Shown here in pieces: positions 15,243-25,692 of a stretch of DNA of 64,000 bases (position 1 is the stretch's first letter; every line of letters begins with the position of its first letter). The position numbers and the translations under genes were made by a program. The notes under the pieces were generated by a model. The model had not been told where the DNA came from. It saw only the letters and a program-made list of their open reading frames with translations, and did no database searches. Origin of the DNA: Acidovorax sp. GBBC 1281 (lineage in GTDB: Bacteria; Pseudomonadota; Gammaproteobacteria; Burkholderiales; Burkholderiaceae_C); the NCBI RefSeq assembly GCF_028473645.1, contig NZ_CP097269.1, forward strand, positions 4,859,501 to 4,923,500, written 5' to 3'.

Positions 15243-17897
15243 TCAGGCCGCCGCGGCGAGCAAGGACTGCAGGTCCTGCCGGGGCGCATCCGCCAGCGCC
15301 CCGGCCGCGCACTGCTGCAGCCACTGCGGCGAGATGCGGCAGAGCATGGCCCGGCCGGCCGGCTCGCTCGCCGTGGCGACCGGCACCACGGCATCGATCA
15401 AGGGGGCCGCCCCGGCGACCGCACCCACGCCCACCGGCTGCAGCGTGCGGCGGTCCAGTTCGAGGATGGCGCCGAGCGCATCCACCCGCAGCGCGAACTC
15501 TTGCAGGCGCCCGTCGTCCAGGGTCGCCCGCACCACCACGATCTGGCGGTTGGGGTCGCCCTCGCGCGGGGCCGGCGCATGCGCCTGGCCTGCCGGCGCG
15601 GCGATCACGCTGCGCAGGTCCACCACCGGGCACACGCGGTGGCCGATCTGCGCCAGGCCGAGGAACGGCGCACGCAGGCCACCCGCGTGCAGCACGGTCA
15701 CGTCGGGTGCGGCCTCCACCACCGAGGCGGCCTCCAGCCCGAACCACTGCGCGCCCATGCGAAACGATGCCAGTTGCAGGCCCTGCGCCGCCTCGATGCG
15801 CGCGCCGGGCAACGTGGCCAGCGCGGGCGCCAGCGCCGCGGCGGTCTGGTGCTCGCACACGTGGCGCAGCACCGCGCAGCCCAGGCCGTGGTCGTAGCCG
15901 TCCTGCGCGCGGAACTCACGGTAGCCCTGGCCCCGCGCGAACCCCGTGGCGTACAGGTGGCGGCCCAGGACCGCCATGCGCGGCTCGGTGCGGCCGGCCG
16001 CCCAGGCGGGCATCGCCGCCTGCGCCTCGCTGCCCGTGGCGCAGACCACCGCGCCCTGCGCATCGACGAACGCCAGCACGTCGCGCCCGCCCGCGCCCCC
16101 CGCGCAGTCGGCCAGGATGGACGACAGCTGCTCGGCCGCATCCCAGACGATGGCAATGCCACCCAGCAACGGACCCGTGGCGCCGCGGCCATTGCCTTCG
16201 CCGCGCGCTTCGCCCCGCACCGCGGCGGCATAGACGAAGGTAGGGCCCTGGCCGTAGAACCGGCTCGGCGCGTAGCGGCTCACCACATAACCCTGGCTGC
16301 CCTGCAGGCGCAGGCAGCGGCCGACCCATTCCTCATCCAGCGAGGTGCCCACCTGCCGCGCCTGGCCGGGCTGGGAGACGGCCACCACGCGGCCCTCGCG
16401 GTCGAACAGCACCAGGCAGGCGTACACGGTGTAGAGCCGGTTGATGCCCTGCAGCACCGCAGTGGCCTGTTCGCAGCCCGGCGTGCCGGCCTCCAGGGTA
16501 CGGGCGAACTGCGGCGTCAGCGCCCACCAGCGGCAGTCGTTGGCCCGCTCGTACAGGTTGCGGTCCAGGATCTGCATCGCCAGCGACGCCCGGCCCCGGG
16601 CATCACTCAGCAGCGAACGCATGACCACGCCGTACAGGTCCTGCAGGGCACTGGCGAAGGCCAGGGCCGTCTTGCGGGCGGTGGCGCCGATCTCGGACAG
16701 CAAGGTCTTGGCGAACTGCAGCTCGCGCGGCGCCGCCGAATCGCCCCCGAGCTGGTGCAGGTCCAGCAGGCCGTTCCACACCGAGCGCTCCAGCGCCGAC
16801 TGGATGGTGGCGGACCGCGCCGGAATGTCGCGCAGCTCCTGCGACAGCACGTCGGCGTGGCCCGCCAGTTCGACCGGGAAAGCGCCGGCGTCGCCCTGGT
16901 CCGCCTCGTCGAAGGCCACGTCCAGCGGCAGCAGCGCCACGCCGCGCCAGCCCGGCCCGGCATAGCCCTGGAAGCCTTCGGTGTCGCGCACGGCCATCAG
17001 GTAGCGCCGGCTCGCATGGTGGATCGGCTGCACCCCGGCGGCGGCGGCCTGCGGCAGCGGCCAGCCGGCCGGCAACTGCAGCGGGTCGCTGGACACCAGC
17101 ACGCGGCCCTGGCCGTCCGTGAGCGCGAGCACCGCGTCGCAGCCCTGCCCCTGCGAGCCGCCGCCGTCCTGCACCGAGGCGAAGATGGCCGGCATTTCGT
17201 CGGCCAGCTTGAACTGCAGGCACAGCACGCCCACGGCACGCCCCTCGAAATCCACGCGCCGCGCGTACATGAGCGTTTTGCCGGCCTCGCCGCTGAAGCC
17301 GTGCACCGCGTAGTGCTCCACATAGGGCGCATGGCTGTGCAGCACCGACTGCAGAAACGCCTGGTCGGCCTGCCGCTGCGCCTCGGACGCGACCGGCTCC
17401 ACCGCATGCAACTGGGCGCACGGCCGGCCGGCGGTGTCGAACAGGAAGATGTTGCCGTACACCGTGTACTTGTCGGCGTATTCGCGCAGCCGGGCGGCAA
17501 TGGTGGGGCGGGTGTCGGGGTCGGGGTGGCCCAGGAACTCGGCCACGCCCACGTCGGTGGCGAAAAAGCCGATGTCGGCCGTTCGCTCGAAAAGGTTGCG
17601 CACCAGCACGTCGATACAGACCTGGGCGCGCGACGCGAGATCGCTGATCCGGTTCTTGAGCGCCTCGCCGGCCAGCCCGCGCATCAAGTCGGCCGACAGG
17701 GCGGCGAAGTCCCTGCGGGCCTGCGCCAGGTCATGGCCGGAGGAGGCCTTGGAAGACAGCAGCGACAGGGACGACAGCAAGGACAGGTGGTCCCATGCAT
17801 TCTCGACCAGTCTCAATTCCTGTCGCTGGTGCTGCGCCGCCGGCATGTACCGCAACCATTGCTCGGGGGTGGCCAGAAAGGGAGACGCGTGAGACAC
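15243..17897 (-). CDS. Large CheW-domain protein with two similar sensor-like segments
   Basis: An 884-residue protein. The C-terminal part (about 705-862) is a CheW-like domain: FLGLAQIGHRVCPVVDLRSV, later LCRISPQWLQQ. Upstream are two similar segments, about 97-165 (LVRNLFERTADIGFFATD, then YTVYGNIFLFDTAGRP) and 441-505 (QILDRNLYERANDCRWWALT, then YTVYACLVLFDREGRV). Both look like cache-type sensor cores. There is no signal peptide or membrane segment. The GTG at 17897 is chosen because AAAGGA lies 6 bases upstream; the frame extends to 18005. It probably links a small-molecule or redox signal to a chemotaxis kinase complex. nudB follows almost directly. Confidence 0.82.
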   Translation of the reverse strand: MSHASPFLATPEQWLRYMPAAQHQRQELRLVENAWDHLSLLSSLSLLSSKASSGHDLAQARRDFAALSADLMRGLAGEALKNRISDLASRAQVCIDVLVRNLFERTADIGFFATDVGVAEFLGHPDPDTRPTIAARLREYADKYTVYGNIFLFDTAGRPCAQLHAVEPVASEAQRQADQAFLQSVLHSHAPYVEHYAVHGFSGEAGKTLMYARRVDFEGRAVGVLCLQFKLADEMPAIFASVQDGGGSQGQGCDAVLALTDGQGRVLVSSDPLQLPAGWPLPQAAAAGVQPIHHASRRYLMAVRDTEGFQGYAGPGWRGVALLPLDVAFDEADQGDAGAFPVELAGHADVLSQELRDIPARSATIQSALERSVWNGLLDLHQLGGDSAAPRELQFAKTLLSEIGATARKTALAFASALQDLYGVVMRSLLSDARGRASLAMQILDRNLYERANDCRWWALTPQFARTLEAGTPGCEQATAVLQGINRLYTVYACLVLFDREGRVVAVSQPGQARQVGTSLDEEWVGRCLRLQGSQGYVVSRYAPSRFYGQGPTFVYAAAVRGEARGEGNGRGATGPLLGGIAIVWDAAEQLSSILADCAGGAGGRDVLAFVDAQGAVVCATGSEAQAAMPAWAAGRTEPRMAVLGRHLYATGFARGQGYREFRAQDGYDHGLGCAVLRHVCEHQTAAALAPALATLPGARIEAAQGLQLASFRMGAQWFGLEAASVVEAAPDVTVLHAGGLRAPFLGLAQIGHRVCPVVDLRSVIAAPAGQAHAPAPREGDPNRQIVVVRATLDDGRLQEFALRVDALGAILELDRRTLQPVGVGAVAGAAPLIDAVVPVATASEPAGRAMLCRISPQWLQQCAAGALADAPRQDLQSLLAAAA

Positions 17898-18121
17898 AGG
17901 AAGTCCTTTTGCCTGGGCGATGGCCCAGATTGTGATGCATGCATGGCGGAATCCACACGCTATCGGCATGGGGTTTGCCCTCTGCCATCCAGACAGGGCC
18001 TGCACGACGGGGCCGAAGACAGCAGCACAATGCGTGCCACATCCCCCTACCCTGTTCCGGCCCCTGCCGCATCACCAGCCTAGGCGGCCCAATAGCCCCC
18101 TGGGCCGCCGCGCCCGGCGCG

Positions 18122-18943
18122 TCAGCTTCCCGAGGATTTGCGGGCCGTGGCCACGGGCGGCGGCATTTCCTTGGCCTGCAGCGCGCGCACCTGCGTGACG
18201 AGCTGGTTGTGCGCATCCAGGAAGGCCGCGGCGATCACCTTGCCCTCGTTGGTATTGCTCCAGCCCGCGCCGGCCGCCCCGCCCAGCTTGCCGAACACCA
18301 GCCCGCCCACGCCCAGGTCGGTGGAGCGTGCCGCGCCGGTGGAGGCCGCCACCTGCTCGGTGGTTTCGTTGTCGGACAGCAGCAGGGCCGTCTGCGCCTC
18401 CTTGAACTTGACCTGCTCCACCAGGCCGGCCAGGCCCGCGATGTCGCGCAGCACCGGAATCATGGCGATGACGCCGGACAGCCCCCGGCCCGCGTCCTGC
18501 TCGCTGAACGTGAGGCTGGGTGTGAGCGTGTACTGCGCCTCGTAGCCCCGGCCCTTTTGCACCGTGGAGTTCTTGCGCAGCACGCCCGCATCCTTCAGGT
18601 CCTGCTCCTGCACCGTGCCCCGCAGGCCGGCGGAACGATCCACCACGCGAAAGCAGCCGCTTTGCTGCGCCAGCAGCTTGATCAGCGGCACGGGCGAGGC
18701 CGGCAGCTGGTAGCCCGACCCCATGATGTAGCCGTTCGGGTTCTCGGCCAGCGCCAGCGTGGCCACGGGCGCGTCGCAACGCACCAGTTCGCGGGCGGCG
18801 TTGCGCGCCCCTTCCGGGCCGGCCGAGCCGGTGACGACGGAGCCGCCCTGCCCCAGCTCGGTCTTTTTCTCGCCACAGCCGGCCAGCGCAGCCACCAGGG
18901 CCAGCAGGGTCACGGAGAGCCGGGTCACTTTGCGGGTTTGCAT
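18122..18943 (-). CDS. CsgG/HfaB-like lipoprotein
   Basis: A 273-residue protein with a lipoprotein signal peptide (lipobox LAGC around residues 22-25) and a Gly/Ser-rich linker. Segments such as ALAENPNGYIMGSGYQLPAS, LIKLLAQQSGCFRVVDRSAG and a KFKEAQTALLLSD stretch resemble the CsgG/HfaB family of outer-membrane lipoproteins. CsgG itself forms the curli export channel. No curli or holdfast genes are nearby, so here the role is open (outer-membrane assembly or envelope stress are possibilities). The start at 18943 has GAAGGA 7 bases upstream. It lies downstream of aspS beyond a strong terminator, so it needs its own promoter. Confidence 0.75.
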   Translation of the reverse strand: MQTRKVTRLSVTLLALVAALAGCGEKKTELGQGGSVVTGSAGPEGARNAARELVRCDAPVATLALAENPNGYIMGSGYQLPASPVPLIKLLAQQSGCFRVVDRSAGLRGTVQEQDLKDAGVLRKNSTVQKGRGYEAQYTLTPSLTFSEQDAGRGLSGVIAMIPVLRDIAGLAGLVEQVKFKEAQTALLLSDNETTEQVAASTGAARSTDLGVGGLVFGKLGGAAGAGWSNTNEGKVIAAAFLDAHNQLVTQVRALQAKEMPPPVATARKSSGS

Positions 18944-18960
18944 CAACGCGTCCTTCAATG

Positions 18961-18996
18961 AAAAAAAGCGGCAGGAACATGACGCTCCTGCCGCTT
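18961..18996 (-). terminator. Rho-independent terminator after aspS
   Basis: An 11-bp perfect stem, aagcggcagga (18966-18976) against tcctgccgctt (18986-18996), with a 9-base loop. On the minus strand it is followed by a run of T (complement of 18961-18967). It lies 53 bases after the aspS stop and ends the fmdB-DUF502-aspS transcript. Confidence 0.9.
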
Positions 18997-19048
18997 GGGG
19001 GTCTATCGCTTCAGCGGTCCCGGGGGATCGGTCGTGCGCCTGGACGGA

Positions 19049-20863
<1,815 letters not shown>

Positions 20864-20941
20864 TGGAGAGTCTTCCTGCGCCCTCGTGGAGCGCGACAAG
20901 GTTTCCGCACGCCCGCGGCAAGCGGGCATGCGACGAGGGTG

Positions 20942-21562
20942 TTATCGGGAATCGGGCGGCGTGAGATCCGGGGGTGCGACCACCCCCATGGAGACGATGT
21001 ACTTGAGTGCCGCATCGACGCTCATTTCGAGTTCGATGCAATCGCTCTTGCGCAGGATCACGAAGTAGCCGCCCGTCGGGTTGGGGGTGGTGGGAACATA
21101 GACGCTCACGTATTCATCGCGCAGGTAGGCCGCCACTTCGCCGCTCGGCGTGCCGGTGATGAACGCCACCGTCCACACGCCCTCGCGCGGCCACTGCACC
21201 AGCACGGCGGTGCGAAAGGCGTTGCCGCCCTCGGAAAAGAGCGTGTCCGACACCTGCTTGACGCTGGAGTAGATCGAGCGCACCACCGGGATGCGGCTCA
21301 CCAGGGCATCACCCCACTCCACCAGCTTGCGCCCCGCGAAGTTGCTGGTGAGCGCGCCTACCGCGAGCAGGATGCCCAGAGTGAGCAGCACCCCGAAGCC
21401 GGGAATGTGAAAGCCCAGCAGCTTGTCGGGCTGCCAGGAGCCGGGCAGGATCTGCAGGGTCTGGTCGAGCGTGCTCACGATCCAGTTCAGCACCCAGGCC
21501 GTGATGACGCCGGGAACGATGACCAGAAGGCCGGTGAACAGCCATTTGCGCAAAGCGGACAT
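20942..21562 (-). CDS. DUF502 family membrane protein
   Basis: A 206-residue protein with two membrane segments: residues about 5-27 (KWLFTGLLVIVPGVITAWVL) and about 55-80 (IPGFGVLLTLGILLAVGALT). The family has conserved motifs such as RIPVVRSIYSSVKQVSDTLF and PTTPNPTGGYFVIL, both present. Function is unknown in bacteria; distant plant relatives (COV) act in development. It lies between fmdB and aspS on the same strand with short gaps, a conserved arrangement in Burkholderiales. The start at 21562 is 11 bases after the fmdB stop. Confidence 0.88.
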   Translation of the reverse strand: MSALRKWLFTGLLVIVPGVITAWVLNWIVSTLDQTLQILPGSWQPDKLLGFHIPGFGVLLTLGILLAVGALTSNFAGRKLVEWGDALVSRIPVVRSIYSSVKQVSDTLFSEGGNAFRTAVLVQWPREGVWTVAFITGTPSGEVAAYLRDEYVSVYVPTTPNPTGGYFVILRKSDCIELEMSVDAALKYIVSMGVVAPPDLTPPDSR

Positions 21563-21572
21563 CCGGGGCCGT

Positions 21573-21914
21573 TCAGTTCTTCTTGGTGTCGGAACTGCTG
21601 GCGGCCGGCGCGGGGGCTGGCGCGGGAGCCGCCGCTTCCTTCTTGGGGGCACTGTCGCCGCCAGACGCAGCGGCAGGCGCTGCACCGTCGGAGGCCGCCG
21701 CATCGGGCTTGGCGCTGGCGCCGCCGGTATTGCCGCCGCGGAAATCGGTCACGTACCAGCCCGAGCCCTTGAGCTGGAAACCGGCTGCGGTCACCTGCTT
21801 GGAGAAGGCCTCGGCCCCGCAGGCCGGGCACACCGTGAGCGGCGCGTCGGACATTTTTTGCAGCACATCCTTGGCGTGGCCACAGGAACCGCATTTATAA
21901 GCATAGATAGGCAT
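21573..21914 (-). CDS. FmdB family zinc ribbon protein
   Basis: A 112-residue protein. MPIYAYKCGSCGHAKDVLQK carries the first CxxC pair and LTVCPACGAEAF the second, forming the FmdB-type zinc ribbon; GFQLKGSGWYVTDFR is the other conserved motif. The C-terminal third is a low-complexity Ala/Pro/Ser tail, as usual in proteobacterial members. The role is not established; it was named for a regulator of formamidase. It is the first gene of the aspS unit, with a TATAAT element 35 bases upstream of the start. Confidence 0.9.
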   Translation of the reverse strand: MPIYAYKCGSCGHAKDVLQKMSDAPLTVCPACGAEAFSKQVTAAGFQLKGSGWYVTDFRGGNTGGASAKPDAAASDGAAPAAASGGDSAPKKEAAAPAPAPAPAASSSDTKKN

Positions 21915-21949
21915 CTTGAGCGTGTGCGATGGAAAGTGCAAAACCTTCA

Positions 21950-21955
21950 ATTATA
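21950..21955 (-). promoter_or_regulatory. Probable -10 element for the fmdB-DUF502-aspS unit
   Basis: A perfect TATAAT on the minus strand, 35 bases upstream of the fmdB start and inside the gap to the symporter gene. No good -35 hexamer is found 17 bases further upstream (gaaggg), so an activator or an extended contact may be needed. Confidence 0.5.
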
Positions 21956-21975
21956 GGCACCGCACCCAAGTCCCT

Positions 21976-23427
21976 TCACGCCTGCTCCGCCCCTGCCACC
22001 GGGTGGTGCGAAGCGCGCACGTTGCGCAGCCCCTGCGGCGCCAGCGAACCGATCAGCATGCCCGCCGTGGCGGCCAGCACGCCCGCCAGTTGGGCCGGGA
22101 ACACGGCGCCGGCCGGCGTGGCCAGGAACAGCAGCCACGACGACAGGCCCGCGATGATGGCCAGGATGGCGCCCTGGGTCGTCGCGCGCTTCCAGTACAG
22201 GCCGAAGACCAGCGGCACGAAGGCGCCCACCAGCGGCACCTGGTAGGCACCCGACACCAGTTCGTAGATCGACGTGCCCTGCATGTGGATCGAATAGGCC
22301 AGCACCAGGGCGCTGAACACCAGCGTGCTGATGCGCATGGTGCGCAGGCGGTCGCTGTCGGTGCCGTTCGGGCGGAACTGGCGCCAGATGTTCTCGGTGA
22401 ACGTGACGCTGGGCGCCAGCAGCGTGGCCGAGGCCGTGGACTTGAGGGCGGACAGCAGCGCACCAAAGAAGAACACCTGCATGATGAACGGCATCTTTTG
22501 CAGCACCAGGGTGGGGAGCACCTTCTGCGGGTCGTCCTTGAGCAGTTCGGCCGTTTCGGTCGGCATGATGATGAGCGCGCTGGCCACCAGGAACATGGGC
22601 ACGAAGGCGAACAGGATGTAGCAGATGCCGCCGATCACCGGGCCGCGCGTGGCCGCCCGGATGTTGTTGGCCGACATGACGCGCTGGAACACGTCCTGCT
22701 GCGGAATGGAGCCGAACATCATCGTGATGCCCGCCGCGATGAAGAAAAGAATGTCGTGCAGCTTGGGCTCGGGCAGGAAGCGGAACAGGTCGCGGCTACT
22801 GGCCAGCTCGATCACCTTGTCCGCCCCGCCGGCCATGTTGCCGGCGAAGACCGCGATGATCGTGAGCCCGCCCAACAGGATGATCATCTGGATGAAGTCC
22901 GTCACCGCCACCGACCACATGCCGCCGAACAGCGTGTAGGCCAGGATGGAGACCACCCCGATGGTCATGCCCACCGGAATGCTGATGGCACCGCCGGACA
23001 GCAGGTTGAACACCAGGCCCAGCGCCGTCACCTGTGCCGACACCCAGCCCAGGTAGCTCAGCATGATGATGAGCGAGCACACGATCTCGACCGCGCGGCC
23101 GTAGCGCTCGCGGTAGTAGTCGCTGATGGTCAGCAGCGTCATGCGGTACAGGCGCGCCGCGAAGAACAGCCCCACGAGGATCAGGCAGAAGCCCGCGCCG
23201 AACGGGTCTTCCACCACGTTGCCCAGCCCGCCCTCGATGAACTTGGCCGGAATGCCCAGCACCGTCTCGGAGCCGAACCACGTGGCGAACGTGGTCGTCA
23301 CGATCATGTACAGCGGCAGGTGCCGCCCGGCGATGGCGAAGTCCGCCGAGTTCTTCACCCGCCGTGCCGCGAGCAGGCCGATGGCGATGGTGATCAGCAG
23401 ATAGACAATGACCAGGGTCAACAGCAC
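21976..23427 (-). CDS. Sodium:solute symporter (SSS family)
   Basis: A 483-residue protein with about 13 hydrophobic segments. Typical SSS features include SADFAIAGRHLPLYMIVTTT, FATWFGSETVLGIPAKFIEG near 50-68, TLFGGMWSVAVTDFIQMIIL and a GSIPQQDVFQRVMSAN segment. It would take up an organic solute, with sodium, across the inner membrane; the substrate (for example a carboxylate, amino acid or sugar) cannot be assigned. There is no DUF4212 partner gene, which argues against an acetate ActP/YjcH-type pair. It appears to be transcribed alone, downstream of ubiB on the same strand. Confidence 0.92.
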   Translation of the reverse strand: MLLTLVIVYLLITIAIGLLAARRVKNSADFAIAGRHLPLYMIVTTTFATWFGSETVLGIPAKFIEGGLGNVVEDPFGAGFCLILVGLFFAARLYRMTLLTISDYYRERYGRAVEIVCSLIIMLSYLGWVSAQVTALGLVFNLLSGGAISIPVGMTIGVVSILAYTLFGGMWSVAVTDFIQMIILLGGLTIIAVFAGNMAGGADKVIELASSRDLFRFLPEPKLHDILFFIAAGITMMFGSIPQQDVFQRVMSANNIRAATRGPVIGGICYILFAFVPMFLVASALIIMPTETAELLKDDPQKVLPTLVLQKMPFIMQVFFFGALLSALKSTASATLLAPSVTFTENIWRQFRPNGTDSDRLRTMRISTLVFSALVLAYSIHMQGTSIYELVSGAYQVPLVGAFVPLVFGLYWKRATTQGAILAIIAGLSSWLLFLATPAGAVFPAQLAGVLAATAGMLIGSLAPQGLRNVRASHHPVAGAEQA

Positions 23428-23488
23428 GGCATGCTCCTCGTATGTCGCGTAGGGAGGGGTAAGGGAAAAGGGAGGGGTCGGAAAAAGG

Positions 23489-25054
23489 CTAGAAGAGCCG
23501 CACGCGGATCAGCAGCTGCATCGCCAGCAGCCCCAATACAAATCCCATGCCACCGTAGATCAGGCTCTGCAGAAGGCGGTTGGTGCGTTTTTGCGCGGCC
23601 AGCAGTTCCAGCAGTTCGCGCCGGTGGTCGTGCGGCCGCTCGCGCAGGTAGCCGTGCAGCAGGCGCGGCAGCTCGGGCAGCATCTTGGCGAAGCGCGGCG
23701 CCTCGGCGCGCAGTTCGCGCCACAGGCGCTGCGGCCCCATCTGGTCGAGCATCCACTTTTCGAGGAACGGCTTGGCGGTGCTCCACAGGTCCAGGTCGGG
23801 GTCGAGCTGGCGCCCCAGGCCCTCGATGTTGAGCAGCGTCTTTTGCAGCAGCACCAGCTGCGGCTGGATCTCCACATGGAAGCGCCGAGAGGTCTGGAAC
23901 AGCCGCATGAGCACCATGCCGAGCGAGATTTCCTTGAGCGGGCGGTCGAAGTACGGCTCGCACACGGTGCGGATGGCCGCTTCCAGCTCGTTCACGCGCG
24001 TGTGGGCCGGCACCCAGCCGCTTTCGATGTGCAGCTCCGCCACGCGCTTGTAGTCGCGGCGAAAGAACGCCGTGAAGTTCTGCGCGAGGTATTCCTTGTC
24101 GAACTCGGTCAGCGTGCCGACGATGCCGAAGTCCAGCGAGATGTAGCGCCCGAAGGTCTCCGGCTCCAGGCTCACCTGGATGTTGCCCGGGTGCATGTCG
24201 GCGTGGAAGAAGCCGTCGCGAAACACCTGGGTGAAGAAGATCGTGACCCCGTCGCGCGCCAGCTTGGGGATGTCCACCCCCGCGGCCCGAAGGCGTTCGA
24301 TCTGGTTGATGGGCACGCCCTTCATGCGCTCCATCACCAGCACCTCGGCATGGCAGAAATCCCAGAGGATCTCGGGGATCAGCACCAGTTCGAGCCCCTG
24401 CATGTTGCGGCGCAGCTGCGCGGCATTGGCGGCCTCGCGCACCAGGTCCAGCTCGTCGTGCAGGTAGTTGTCGAACTCGGCCACCACCTGGCGGGGCTTG
24501 AGCCGCTTGCCGTCGGCCGACAGGCTCTCCACCCACCCGGCCATCAGGCGCATGAGGCCCAGGTCGTTCTCGATCACGGGCAGCATGCCCGGGCGCAGCA
24601 CCTTGACGGCCACCTCGCGCTCCACGCCTTTGCGGTCGCGCACGACCGCGAAGTGCACCTGGGCGATGGACGCGCTGGCGATCGGCACCCGGTCGAAGGA
24701 CACGAACACCTCGGCCAGCGGGCGGCGGAAAGCGCGCTCGATGGTGGCCACCGCCACATCGGGATCGAAGGGCGGCACACGGTCCTGCAGGTGCGCCAGC
24801 TCGTCGGCGATGTCGGGCGGCATCAGGTCGCGCCGGGTGGAGAGCACCTGGCCGAACTTCACGAAGATCGGGCCCAGCCGCTCCAGCGCCTCGCGCAGGC
24901 GCTGTCCGCGCGGGGCGTCCAGATTGCGGCCGATCGACACGATGCGCGCCACCAGGCGCAGCCAGGGCTTCTGGAAGCTCGTCAGGACCAGCTCGTCCAG
25001 CCCGTAGCGCAGCACCACCCAGACGATGGTGATGCCGCGAAAGAAACGACTCAT
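23489..25054 (-). CDS. ubiB: Ubiquinone biosynthesis kinase-like protein UbiB
   Basis: A 521-residue atypical kinase/ATPase of the ABC1/ADCK/UbiB family. [20 protein letters not shown] carries the KxGQ motif. AVKVLRPGM is the nucleotide-binding strand, [15 protein letters not shown] the catalytic loop and [10 protein letters not shown] the metal-binding DFG. Two hydrophobic helices at the C-terminus ([20 protein letters not shown]) anchor it in the inner membrane. UbiB is needed for ubiquinone synthesis, probably extracting lipid intermediates. It overlaps the end of ubiJ by four bases (ATGA), so translation is coupled. ubiE lies further upstream. Confidence 0.96.
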   Translation of the reverse strand: MSRFFRGITIVWVVLRYGLDELVLTSFQKPWLRLVARIVSIGRNLDAPRGQRLREALERLGPIFVKFGQVLSTRRDLMPPDIADELAHLQDRVPPFDPDVAVATIERAFRRPLAEVFVSFDRVPIASASIAQVHFAVVRDRKGVEREVAVKVLRPGMLPVIENDLGLMRLMAGWVESLSADGKRLKPRQVVAEFDNYLHDELDLVREAANAAQLRRNMQGLELVLIPEILWDFCHAEVLVMERMKGVPINQIERLRAAGVDIPKLARDGVTIFFTQVFRDGFFHADMHPGNIQVSLEPETFGRYISLDFGIVGTLTEFDKEYLAQNFTAFFRRDYKRVAELHIESGWVPAHTRVNELEAAIRTVCEPYFDRPLKEISLGMVLMRLFQTSRRFHVEIQPQLVLLQKTLLNIEGLGRQLDPDLDLWSTAKPFLEKWMLDQMGPQRLWRELRAEAPRFAKMLPELPRLLHGYLRERPHDHRRELLELLAAQKRTNRLLQSLIYGGMGFVLGLLAMQLLIRVRLF

Positions 25055-25617
25055 GGTGCGAATCGGTCGGTACCGCCGGCCTCGCCGGCGGAGGACGCCC
25101 GGCGTGCGCCGACGAACTGGCGCAGCGCCTGCGCGGCGCGGCGGGCGGCCGAGCCGATGGCATGGGCCGGCGCATCGCCGATCACGCGGGCCAGGTCTTC
25201 CTCGACGTCCCAGCGCACATGGTCCACCAGCCAGTTGATGTCGGCGGCCAGCTGCACATCGCCTTCGATGCGGATGCCGGGCTTGTCACCGCGCAGCGCG
25301 GTCTGGGCCAGCGACAGGGGCGAGGTTTCGATCACCTCCAGGCGCAGGTCCGGCACCTGGCCCTCGGGCGCCAGGTCGAGCAGCCCGGCCGGGGTGATCT
25401 GCAGGGCCATGGAATAGACCCGCCACTGCACCCGCGCCACGCGCCCCTTCTGGCGCACGAGGCGGTCCATGGCCTCGGGCTCCTGCATAAGCACATGGTT
25501 GAGGAACAGCACCAGGCGGTGCTGCACCTCGTGCACCAGCCACTGCGGTGGCTGCGGGCCTGCGGCGATGCGCTCGAAAAGCCCATCCAGGAATGAAAAA
25601 GGGGACTGTGTTGCCAT
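25051..25617 (-). CDS. ubiJ: Ubiquinone biosynthesis accessory factor UbiJ (SCP2 domain)
   Basis: A 188-residue protein. The N-terminus ([20 protein letters not shown]) starts an SCP2-type lipid-binding domain, in which [20 protein letters not shown] is the characteristic strand-loop. The C-terminal part is helical and Ala-rich, used by UbiJ to bind UbiK and the soluble Ubi metabolon. Position directly before ubiB, with a four-base overlap, supports the assignment. The identity is inferred mainly from domain type and neighbourhood, since sequence conservation in UbiJ is low. Confidence 0.88.
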   Translation of the reverse strand: MATQSPFSFLDGLFERIAAGPQPPQWLVHEVQHRLVLFLNHVLMQEPEAMDRLVRQKGRVARVQWRVYSMALQITPAGLLDLAPEGQVPDLRLEVIETSPLSLAQTALRGDKPGIRIEGDVQLAADINWLVDHVRWDVEEDLARVIGDAPAHAIGSAARRAAQALRQFVGARRASSAGEAGGTDRFAP

Positions 25618-25692
25618 AGTCCCCGATTATTCCCCGAACTGGGCGCGGCACCGAGGGCTTTACCCCCGCGCCCGCCGCGCCATTGCGGCCGG

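Noticed and set aside
15501..18083. A very long open frame (about 860 codons) antisense to the CheW-domain gene
   Set aside because: It is rich in Arg, His, Ala and Gln with no recognisable domain. High-GC genes with strong third-position bias give such frames on the opposite strand. The other strand has a clear family assignment.
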